The notes under the pieces were generated by a model. The model saw nothing but the letters and a program-made list of their open reading frames with translations, was not told the DNA's origin and did no database searches. The translations under genes were made by a program, and so were the position numbers. From DASYQD01 sp963846495 (GTDB lineage Bacteria > Acidobacteriota > Thermoanaerobaculia > Multivoradales > JAIOJS01), in the NCBI GenBank assembly GCA_963846495.1, contig CAWJWP010000017.1, forward strand, positions 124,001 through 188,000: DNA of 64,000 nt, given 5' to 3'. This document shows, one piece after another, positions 18,401 through 30,400 of the stretch; the stretch's first letter is position 1, and every line of letters starts with the position of its first letter.

Positions 18401-21400
18401 GCTTCTCGCCGAGGGCGCTGATGACGCCGTCGACGATCGCGGTGCCGGCGCGCACGCGCAGCGCGCCGCCGCCGGCGCCGCCGGAGGTGTTCTCGAACGA
18501 GCCGCCGCCGCCGCCGAGGGTGGGCACGTAGACGCTGTCGTAGGTCTCTCCCGGGATACCGCCGTCGTGCGGCGCGCCCGGACCGCCGTGGCTGCCGCCG
18601 GTGTCCGTCGCCGAGCCCAGCAAGCCGGCAGGCGCTCCACCTTTGACGCTGCTCGTCGCCGCGCCCGCGTAGCCGGAGGAGTTGGCGGAGAGCGTGCCGC
18701 CGGTCTCGACGCGCAGCGTGTCGGTCACCGTGATCCCGAGATCGCCACCGGCGGCCTGCGCCGTCGCCCCGTTGCGCACCGTCATGTTGGTCACCTCGAC
18801 GCGGGCGGGCAGGCGCACCTCGCCCAGGCGCACCTCGAGGTCCGCCGCCGTGAGCGCATCGGGAATGACGACGCGGGCGTTGTTGCGCACCGCGACGGCG
18901 TCGAAGCGGTACTCGCCGCGGAAGGTGGCCGCGCCGCTCGTCGTGCCCGCGCCGGCCAGCAACACGCGATTGCCGGCGACCTGCAGGATCGGGAAGCTGC
19001 CCAGCTCCTGGCCGGTCGCGCCGATCAGCACCATGCGCGCGCCCAGCCACGCGGACTTGAAGCTCGCCGCCTGGGTGATCCACAGGTCCGCCCCGGCCAC
19101 TTCGACGGCGGTCACGGAGCCGGTGCCGAGGTCGGGCAGCTTGACGTCGGGGCCGAGGCGCTTGAGACCGTTGGTCTCCGCGCCGCTGTCGACGTAGAGC
19201 GCGCCGTACGTCGAGCTCGAGGTCTTGACGAACACCGTCCCCGCGCCGGCGTAACGCCAGCCGTTCATGTTCTGGCAGTAGTAGATGCCGCCGCCCCAGC
19301 TCTTGATCTGCGTCTCCGGCGCAAAGCTCACCAGCGAGCCGGCGTAGAGGGCGACGCGGCCACCGCCGCCCGCGCCCGCGAACCAATCGCACGCCTCGTT
19401 GTCGCCACCCGAAGCGTCGATCGAGCCGCTGCCGCGCACGATCCCGGCGTCGATGACGATGCTGCCACCCGCCCCCGCACCGCCGCGGTTCGGATACGCC
19501 ATGCCGCGCTTGTCGCCGCGGGCGGCGATGGTGCCGTTGAGCACCAGCTCGCCCACCTTCGCGACCAGCACGCCGCCGCCCGCGCCGCCCGGCGTGTTCT
19601 CGTACGCACCGCCGCCGCCCGACTGGTAGGGCAGGTACACGCTGTCGTAGGTCGCCCCCGCCGTGCCGCCATCGTGGGCAGCGCCCGGCCCGGCGTGGCT
19701 GCCACCGGTGTCGCTCGTCGAGCCGGTCACTCCCGCCGGCGCTCCACCCTGAGCCGACGAGGTCGCCGCACCCGGGTATCCCTTGCCCGTCACGCTCAGC
19801 ACGCCGCCGCTGTCGATCGTCAGCACTTCGGTCACCGTCAGGTCGAGCACCTCGCCCGCCGACATCACCGTCGCACCGTTGCGGATCGTCAGGTTGCGCA
19901 CCACCGTCTTGCTCGGCAGCCACACCTCGCCCGACTTCGCCTCGAAGTCCAGCGCCACCATCCGATCCGGCGTCACCACCCGCGCGCCGTTGCGCACCGT
20001 CACCGCGTCGAACCGGTACTCGCCGCGGAAGCTCGCCGCTCCGGCGATCGCACCGGCGCCGGTCAGCAGCACGCGGTTGCCCGACATCTCCTGAACTCGG
20101 AAGCCGCCGAGGTCCACGCCCGCGCCGTCGACGAGCACCATCCAGGCGCCCAGCCACTGCGACTTGAACGCCGTCGACTGAGTCACCCACAGGTTGCTGC
20201 CCGACACCTCGACCGCGGTCACCGCACCGGTGCCCAGCACCGGCAGCTGCACGTCGGCACCCAGCCGCTTCGTGCTGTTGGTCTCGAGACCGCTGTCGAC
20301 GTAGAGCGAGCCGTACGTCGAGCTCGACGTCTTGACGAACACCGTCCCCGCGCCGGCGTAACGCCAGCCGTTCATGTTGCCGCAGTAGTAGACGCCGCCG
20401 CCCCATGCCTTCGTCTGCGTCACCGGGTCGAACGACAGCGTGTCCGCATACACCGCCACCCGTCCGCCGCCGCCGGCGCCCGACCACCACTCGCACGCCT
20501 CGTTGCTGCCGCCCGAAGCGTCGATCAGACCCTTGCCGCGCAGCGTCCCGGTCTCGATCAGGATGCTGCCCCCGCCTCCGGCGCCGCCGCGATAGGGCCA
20601 GGCGTGGCCACGCTTCTCGCCGAGAGCGGAGATCGTCCCGTAGAGCACCAGCTCGGCAGCCTTGAGCTGCAGCACGCCACCACCGGCCCCGCCCGCCGTG
20701 CTCTCGTACGAGCCGCCGCCGCCGGCGAGGAAGGGCACGTAGACGCTGTCGTAGGTCTCGCCCGGGATGCCGCCGTCGTGCGCCACGCCCGGACCGGCGT
20801 GGCTGCCGCCGGTGTCCGTCGCCGAGCCCAGCAAGCCGGCGGGCGCTCCACCCTTGACGCTGCTCGTCGCCGCACCCGCGTAACCGAGCGCGGTGCCCGT
20901 CAGCGTCGCGCCGCACTGGACGCGCGCCGTGCCGGCGACGTCGAGGCGGAGGTCCGCGCCGGCCGTTCCCTTGACCACCGCGCCGTTCATCAGCGTCAGG
21001 CTGGCGAGCGACAGCGGCGCGGTGACGGTGAAGGTGCCGGTGCCGAGCACCAGGCTCTGGCCGTTGTGCGCCGCGGTGAGGTTCTGCGTGCCGGTGAGCG
21101 GCGGCGTGGCAGGAACGGTCAGCACGACCTCCGCGAAGCCCAATCCGCCGGAGAAGTCGCGTCCCTCGACGCGCACGGTGAAGGTGCTCCCCGCGGCCGC
21201 TCCGGCCGGCACCGTCCAGCTCACCGAGCTGCTCGTCGACGGCTGGTTGACGGCGTCGTTCTGGGCGATCGCGCTGCCGTTGACGAGCACCGTGTAGCCG
21301 GAGACGTTCTCGTTGTCGGTGACGGTGAAGCTGATGGTGTGGGCCGAGCCGGCGGCCACCAAATCGCCGTCGGCCGGGCACGCCCCCAGCGTCACTTGCG

Positions 21401-24400
21401 GCGCGTTGGGATCGAAGCTCGGGTCGACGAACACCGTTCGCGTCTGCACGAACTTGCGTCCCGAGAGGTCGCGGGCCGTCGCCTTGAGCTCGAAGCCGGT
21501 GGTCGTCGCCACGGCGGGAGCGGTGAAGCTCGCGCTGTAGGGCGACGTGGTGTCGACGACGGGAGTGCCGACGAGCTCGAAGGTGACGCTGGCGATGCCG
21601 AGGTTGCTCGTCGCATCGGCAGCGGCGCCGATCGCGGCGCCGGCGGTGACGTGAGCACCCACCGCCGGAGCGGTGATCGCCACCGTGGCCGAGTACTCGG
21701 GCTGCCACTGCGCGCCCGACTCGACCTCCGGCGTCGCCGTCGAGGTCACGCGGTCGGCGGTGGTGACGCGCGCCTTGCCGCGCACGACGACGCGGTCGAA
21801 GCGATAGAGACCGCGGTACTCGTTGCCCGGTTGCGCGGTGAGCGCATGCCCGGCGACCTGCAGGTCGAGCGTCGTGCCGTGATGCGCGTGGCCGGTGACG
21901 TTCCACAGCTCGGCGCTGTTGCCGTTGAAGAAGACGTCGAGGCCGACGAGGGTGTGCGCGAAGTCGCCTTCGTTGTCGGTGACGCTCGTCGCGGTGACCG
22001 CGTCGACGATGCCGGCGCCGAGCGCAGGCAGCTCGGTCATCTGCGTGCTGTCGATGCCGCGGTTGTCGACGATCAGCTGGCCGAACGTGTCGCTGCTGCC
22101 CTTGACGAAGATGGTGCCGGCGGCGCCGCGGCGCGCCGTCGTGTTGGCGTCGCCGCCGGTGGCCGCGACGCGGCTCAGCAGGCCGGCGTCGACGCTGTCG
22201 CCGCGCAGCGCGATGCGGCCGCCGCCGCCGGCGGAGCTCGAGCTCGCGGCGCTGCCGCCGCCGTTGGCCTGGACGACGCCGAGGCCGCCGATCGAGGCCG
22301 CGTCGAGCCGGATCGAGCCGCCGGCGCCGAACGGCGCCGCGCTGCCGCTGCTGTCGCCGCTGGCGCGGATGGCGCCGTCGATCGCCATGTCCGCAGCGGT
22401 GATGCGGACGACGCCGCCGCCGGCCTTCGAGCTGCCGCCGCCGCCACCGGCGCCGGGGTAGCGCGGATCGAAGACGCTGTCGTAGATCCGGCCGCTGCCG
22501 TCGAAGTTGCCGCCGCGGCCGCCGTGGCTGCCGCCGACGTTGGCAGCGGCGCCCTCGGCGGTGGTGTTGGGATAGCTGTAACCGCGCGGGTTGCCGCCCA
22601 GGTAGCCGCGGCCGCTGACGTCGATGGCGCCGCCGCAGGCGACGAAGAGGTGGCGCGAGAGCGTGACCTCGAGACGGCCCTCGGCAGTCGTCGTCGTCGC
22701 CGGGTGGTTGACTGTGGCGCCGTCGAGGACGATGAGGTCGCGGAAGGTGTGCGTGCCGGCGATGCTCAGCGTCCCCGTCGAGGCGACGATCGTCTGCCCG
22801 TCGTAGGTGGTGTCGGTGGCGCCGATCTGCGCCGTACCGGTGAACACCTGTCCCGCCACCACCGGCACCGTGAGCGTCGCTTCCGCGGTGGTGCCCGCGA
22901 AGCTGCGGGCGCGGGCGCGCAGCAGCACGCTGGTGCCTTCCTGGGCCGCGGCGGGGATGGCGAAGGTGTAGCGATAGGGAGCCGTGAACACCGTGCCCAC
23001 CGGCGTCTCGCCGGTGCCGAGGAAGAAGTCCACCTTCTCGATGCCGTTGTCGTGCGCGGCGCCGACGAAGACCTCCAGCTGCGTGCCGGGCACGACGAGC
23101 GCCGCGGTGCTCGGGCAGGTGTAGCTCACCGTCGGCGGCGCCGAGGGCGCGAGTGGCCGCACGTGGACCGGATGCTCGATCTGCGTCGAGTTGGCCTCGG
23201 CGTCGGTGGCCGTGACCACGAGAGGAATGTCGCCTTCCGTCTCGACGACGGGCGCCGCCACCGACCAGGTGTACGGCGACGTCGTGTCGGTGACGCTCTG
23301 CTCGCCGAGCTGGAAGGTCACCGCGGTGACCGCCACGTTGTCGGTCACGGTGGCGGCGATGGCGATCGGGTCGCCGGAGCGGAACACCGTGCCGATCGCC
23401 GGCTGCGTCACGGTGATCGCCGGCGGCGTGAGATCGAGATGCACGACGGTGGCGCCGGCATCGACGTCGAAGGAGCCGACGACCTCACCGTCGCGAAGCT
23501 CGAGCGTGGCGCCGCCCTTCACTGCGACGGAGTCGAACTTGTAGACGCCGAGGTAGCGGTCGCCGACCGCGAACGCGCCGCTCGACGCCTGCAACAGCAG
23601 GCTGCGGCGGTCGGCGCTCTGGTCGAGCACCTGGTAGTCGGTGCCGTTGATGCGCACCCACAAACCGACGACGCCGAGGGAGAACTTGGCATCCGCCGCC
23701 GCGGGAGTGATCCACACGCCGCCGGTGCCCGACGCGATCGCGCCGATCGTGCCCTTGCCGATGGTGGGGAGCACGGTGCGCAAGAGCGCCGGGCCCGAGC
23801 TCGGCGGCGGTTGCGTGACGATGAGCCGGCCGTAGGTATCGGCGCTCGCTCGGGTGTAGATCGTCCCCGGCGCCGCGTAAGCCGTGCTCGAGGCGTCGCA
23901 GTAACGTTTGCCGCCCCACGCCTTCACCTGCGCCGCCGCATTGAAGCCGGCGAAGTCTCCGTGCAGCGCCACGCGACCGCCGCCGCCGCCACCGGCCCGC
24001 GCATTGCCGTAGCACGTGTACCCGTTCGCCCCGCTCGCGTCGATCGATCCAGTGCCCGAGATCGTCGCCGCGTGCACGACCACCGTGCCGCCGCCGCCGC
24101 CGCTGTAGCCGTCCTCGTAGCCGCCGCGCGCCCGCAGCTCACCCAACAGCGACAACGTCCCCGCCTCGATGCGGATGACACCGCCGCCCGCTCTGCCGGC
24201 CGCGCCGTACGCATACGAAGCGCCGCCACCCCCCAGCGACGGCTCGTACACGCTGTCGTACACCTCGCCCGCGGGGCCTGCAGTTCCCCACGACACGCCC
24301 ACGCCGCCGTGGCTGCCGCCCGCGTCGGGCGCCGAGCCGCGCACGCCCGCCGGCGCCTTGCCGTCCGCGCTCGTCGACGTCCCGCCCGCGTAGCCGAACC

Positions 24401-27400
24401 CGCTCACGTCGAGGCGCGCGCCACTCTCCACCGTCAGCGTGCCGCTGACCTTCAGGCTCACGCCGCTGCCCGTCGCCGGCGTCACCACCGAACCCGTCGG
24501 CACCGTCACGCTGCCCGCGCCCAACTCTGCCGGCAGCCGCGCGCTGCCCGACGTCCTCACCTCGCCCGACCACACCCGGTCCAGCGCCGTGACACCGGCG
24601 CCGTTCAGCAGCGTGAAGCGGTCGAAGCGATACTCGCCGCGGTAGCTCGCCGCGCCGCTCACCGTGCCCGCACCGGCGAGCCGCGCCCGACCGTCGGCGA
24701 GCACCTCGGCGACGCGGAAGACGCCGAGCTCCTGGCCGGCGGCGTCGAGCACCACCACCCAGGCGCCGAGCCACTCGCCGTCGAACACCGGCGAAGCGGA
24801 CAACAGCGCGTCGGCGCCCGACACCGTCCAATTCGCTACCGCGCCCTCGCCCAGCCTCGGCAGCTCGGTGGCGGCACCGATCCGCTCCACGCCGGTGGTC
24901 TCCTTGCCGGCGTCGACGTGCAGCGCACCGTAGGTCTCGCCGCTCGCCCGCGTGTAGATCGTCCCCGGCGCCGCGTACGCCGTGCTCGACGTGTCGCAGT
25001 AGCGCTTGCCGCCCCACGCCTTCACCTGCGCCGCCGCATCGAAGCCGCTGAGGTTCCCGTGCAGCGCGACGCGACCGCCGCCGCCGCCACCTGCCCGCGC
25101 ATTGCCGTAGCACGTGTGGCCTTCCGCCCCGCTGGCGTCGATCGACCCCGTGCCCGCGATCGTCGCCGCGTGCACCACGACCGTCCCACCGCCGCCGCCG
25201 CTGTAGCCGTCCAGATAACCGCCACGCGCCCGCAGCTCGCCCAACAGCGACAACGTCCCGGCCTCGATGCGGATCACGCCGCCACCCGCTTGACCCGCCG
25301 CGCCGTAGGCGTACGCAGCGCCGCCACCCGCCAGTGACGGCTCGTAGACGCTGTCGTACACCTCGCCCGCAGGGCCCGCGAGACCCCAGGTCACGCCCAC
25401 GCCGCCGTGGCTGCCGCCCGCGTCGGGCGCCGATCCGCGCACGCCCGCCGGCGCCTTGCCGTCCGCGCTCGTCGACGTCCCGCCCGCGTAGCCGAACCCG
25501 CTCACGTCGAGGCGCGCGCCACTCTCCACCGTCAGCGTGCCGCTGACCTTCAGGCTCACGCCGCTGCCCGTCGCCGGCGTCACCACCGAACCCGTCGGCA
25601 CCGTCACACTGCCCGCACCCAGCTCGACCGGCAGCCGCGCGCTGCCCGACGTCCTCACCTCGCCCGACCACACCCGGTCCAGCGCCGTGACGCCGGCGCC
25701 GTTCGCGAGCGTGAAGCGGTCGAAGCGGTACTCGCCGCGATAGCTCGCCGCACCGCTCACTGCGCCGGCCGCGGCGAGCCGCGCGCGGCCGTCGACGAGC
25801 ACCTCGGCGACGCGGAAGGCGCCGAGCTCCTGTCCGGCGCCATCGAGCACCACCACCCACGCCCCGAGCCATTCGCCGTCGAACACCGGCGAAGCGGACA
25901 GCAACGCGTCGGCGCCCGACACCGCCCAAGCCGCTACCACGCCCTCGCCCAGCTTCGGCAGCTCGGTGACAGGACCGATCCGCTCCACGCCGGTGCTCTC
26001 CTTGCCGGCGTCGACGCGCAGCGCACCGTAGGTCTCGCCGCTCGCCCGCGTGAAGATCGTCCCCGGAGCCGCGTACGCCGTGTTCGAGGTGTCGCAATAG
26101 CGCTTGCCGCCCAACGCCTTCACCTGCAGCGCCGGATCGAAGCCGTCGAGGTTGCCGTGCAACGCCACGCGGCCGCCGCCGCCGGCACCCGTCCTCGCGC
26201 CGCCGTAACAGGTGTAGCCGTTCGCGCCGCTGGCGTCGATCGTCCCGGTACCCGAGATCGTCGCCGCGTGTACCACCACGGTGCCACCGCCACCGCCGCT
26301 GTAGCCGTCCTCATAGCCGCCGCGGGCCCGCAGCTCGCCCAACAGCGACAACGTTCCCGCCTCGATCTGGATCACTCCACCGCCCGCTTTGCCGGCCGCG
26401 TAGTAGGCGTACGAAGCCCCACCACCGCCAAGCGAGGGCTCGTACACGCTGTCGTACACGTCGCCCGCGGGACCCGGCAGCCACCAGGCCACGCCCACGC
26501 CGCCGTGGCTGCCGCCCGCGTCCGGCGACGATCCGCGCACACCCGCGGGCGCCTTGCCCTCGGGGCTCGCCGAGGTGCCAGCGGCGTAGCCATAGCCGGT
26601 CACGTCGATCAGGCCGCCGGCCTCGACGGTGAGCGTGCCGGTGACCTTGAAGCGCAGCGTGCTGCCCGACTGCGGATGGACGCGGCTCCCCGCCTTCACC
26701 AAGACCGACGTGGCGACGACGTCGGCGGCGACCGCCGCATCCCCCTCGAAGACGACACTCTGACCGGTCAGCGGATCCTGTGCGGTCAGGCCGGCGCCGT
26801 TGCGCAAGCTGACGTTGTCGAAGAGATAGGCGCCCTCGTACGAGACGGCGGTCGAGCTCGCCGCCAAGGCCACCAGGGCTCGACCGTTGGCGTCGATGCG
26901 CACCACCTGGAACGGCCCCGACCGCACGCCGCTCGCATCCGACAGGTACACCCAGGCGCCTACCCAGTCGGCGCGGAAGCCCGCGGCGCGCTCGATCCAC
27001 AAGCCCGTGCCGTCGATCTGAATTCCAGCGAGCGAGCCGCTTCCCAGCCGGGGCAGCTCGGTCGGCCGACCGACGCGCTCGGTGCCGCTGGTCTCCTTGC
27101 CCGCGTCGACGAGCAGCACCCCATAGGTGTCGCTGCTCCGGCGGGTGTAGATCGTTCCCGGCGCCGCGTACGCCGTGCTCGACGTGTCGCAGTAGCGCTT
27201 GCCGCCCCACGCCTTCACCTGCGCCGCCGCGTCGAAGCCGGCGAAGTCTCCGTGCAGCGCCACGCGGCCGCCACCGCCGCCGCCAGTGCGCGTATTCCCA
27301 TGGCACGTGTGCCCATCCGCACCGCTCGCGTCGATCGCCCCGCTGCCGGAGATCGTCGCCGCGTGCACCACGACCGTCCCACCGCCGCCGCCGCTGTAGC

Positions 27401-30400
27401 CGTCCAGATAACCGCCGCGCGCCCGCAGCTCACCCAACAGCGACAACGTCCCCGCCTCGATGCGGATCACACCGCCGCCCGCTTGGCCGGCCGCGCCGTA
27501 CGCGTACGCAGCGCCGCCACCCGCCTGCGACGGCTCGTACACGCTGTCGTACACCTCCCCCGCGGGACCTGCAGTCCCCCACGACACGCCCACGCCGCCG
27601 TGGCTGCCGCCCGCGTCCGGCGACGATCCCCGCACGCCCGCCGGCGCCTTGCCATCGGCGCTCGTCGACGTCCCGCCCGCGTAGCCGAACCCGCTCACGT
27701 CGAGGCGCGCGCCACTCTCCACCGTCAGCGTGCCGCTGACCTTCAGGCTCACGCCGCTGCCCGTCGCCGGCGTCACCACCGAACCCGTCGGCACCGTCAC
27801 GCTGCCCGCACCCAGCTCTGCCGGCAGCCGCACGTTTCCGCTGGTCCGCACGTCGCCGCCCTGCACCGGATCGCTCGCCGTCAAGCCGGCTCCCTGCACC
27901 AGCGTCAAGCGGTCGAACCGGTACTCGCCTCGATACTGCGACGCGCCAACGACCGCACCCGCACCCACGAGACGCAGCCGTCCATCCGCGCGCACCTCGG
28001 CGACGCGGAAGCTACCCAGCGTCTCGCCCGCGGCACTGCCGAGCACCACCCAGACACCGGTCCAGTCGGAGTCGAACCCGGCGGCCGACGACAGCAGAGC
28101 GTCGCCTCCTGCCGTCGCCTCCCACGTCGCCACAGCGCCGCTGCCCAGCCTCGGCAGCTCGGTGGCCGGTCCGGTCCGCTCGACGCCGTTCTCCTTGCCC
28201 GCATCCACCAGCAGCGCGCCGTAGGTGTCGGAGTCGTTGCGCGTGTAGATCGTGCCCGGCGCCGCATACGCCGTGCTGGAAGCGTCGCAGTACCGCTTGC
28301 CCCCCCACGCCTTCACCTGCAACGCCGGATCGAAGTCGCTGAAGTCTGCATACAGAGCCACGCGGCCACCACCACCTGCGCCGACGCGGCCGCCGCCGTA
28401 GCAGGTATAACCGTTGCCTCCGCTGGCGTCGATCAAACCGCCACCCGAGATCGTGGTGGCGCGCACGACGATCGTTCCTCCGGCGCCCGCAGCGCGAGCG
28501 TCCTCCGCGGCACCGCGCGCCCGCAGCTCGCCCGCCAGCGCGAGCGTGCCAGCCTCGATGCGGAGCACTCCGCCGCCCGCCTTGCCGTAGGTCCCGGCAC
28601 CTGCGTAGCCAGCCCAGGTATACGAGCCGCCACCTCCGCCCAGCTGCGGCTCGTACACGCTGTCGTACACCTCGCCGGCGGGACCCGCCATCCCCCACGT
28701 CATTCCCGCGCCGCCGTGGCTGCCGCCGGCGTCCGGCGCCGAGCCCACAACGCCGGCCGGCGCACCGCCCACCGGGCTGGCAGCGCTGCTCGCGCCCGGA
28801 TAGCCGGCTCCGCTCACGTCGATGACGCCGCCAGCCTCCACCGTGAGCGTGCCGGACACCTTGAAGCTCAACTCGCCCCCGGCCTGCGGATGCACGCGGC
28901 TGCCGGCCCGCACCGTGACGGAGGAAGCGACGACCTCTGCGGCGACCGCGGCGTCGCCTTCGAAAACGACGCTCTGACCGCTCACTGGATCGTGGGCCTG
29001 CAGACCCGCGCCGTTGCGCAACGCGACGTTGTCGAACAGGTAGGCGCTTTCATAAGCGACCGCGGTCACGCTCGAGGCCAGTGCCAGCAGCGCTCGACCC
29101 GTTGCATCGACGCGGACGACCTGGAACGGTCCCGACCGCGCGCCGCCCACATCCAGCAGGTAAACCCACGCGCCCACCCAATCGACGCGGAAGCCGCCCG
29201 CGCGCTCGATCCACAGCCCCGTGCCGTCGACCTGAATTCCAGTGAGCGAGCCGCTTCCCAGCCGGGGCAGCTCGGTCGGCGGACCGACGCGCTCGGTGCC
29301 GCCGGTCTCCTTGCCGGCGTCCACCAGCAGCCGGCCGTAGGTCTCCGAGCTCGCCCGCGTGAAGATCGTCCCCGGCGCCGCGTACGCCGTGTTCGACGTG
29401 TCGCAATAGCGCTTGCCGCCCCACGCCTTCACCTGCGCCGCCGCGTCGAAGCCGGCGAAGTCTCCGTGCAGCGCCACGCGGCCGCCACCGCCGCCGCCAG
29501 TGCGCGTATTCCCATGGCACGTGTGCCCATCCGCACCGCTCGCGTCGATCGCCCCGCTGCCGGAGATCGTCGCCGCGTGCACCACGACCGTCCCACCGCC
29601 GCCGCCGCTGTAGCCGTCCAGATAACCGCCGCGCGCCCGCAGCTCACCCAACAGCGACAACGTCCCCGCCTCGATGCGGATCACACCGCCGCCCGCTTGG
29701 CCGGCCGCGCCGTACGCGTACGCAGCGCCGCCACCCGCCTGCGACGGCTCGTACACGCTGTCGTACACCTCCCCCGCGGGACCCGCAGTCCCCCACGACA
29801 CGCCCACGCCGCCGTGGCTGCCGCCCGCGTCGGGCGACGATCCCCGCACGCCCGCCGGCGCCTTGCCGTCGGCGCTCGTCGACGTCCCGCCCGCGTAGCC
29901 GAACCCGCTCACGTCGAGGCGCGCGCCACTCTCCACCGTCAGCGTGCCGCTGACCTTCAGGCTCACACCGCTGCCCGTCGCCGGCGTCACCACCGAACCC
30001 GTCGGCACCGTCACGCTGCCCGCGCCCAACTCTGCCGGCAGCCGCGCGCTCCCCGACGTCGTCACCTCGCCCGACCACACCCGGTCCAGCGCCGTGACGC
30101 CAGCGCCGTTCGCGAGCGTGAAGCGGTCGAAGCGGTACTCGCCGCGATAGCTCGCCGCACCGCTCACCGTGCCCGCACCGGCGAGCCGCGCCCGGCCGTC
30201 GGCGAGCACCTCGGCGACGCGGAAGGCGCCGAGCTCCTGACCGCCGGCATCGAGCACCACCACCCAGGCGCCGAGCCACTCGCCGTCGAACACCGGCGAA
30301 GCGGACAACAGCGCGTCCGCTCCCGACGCTGCCCAATTCGCTACCGCACCGCTACCCAGCTTCGGCAGCTCGGTGGCGGCACCGATCCGCTCCACGCCGG

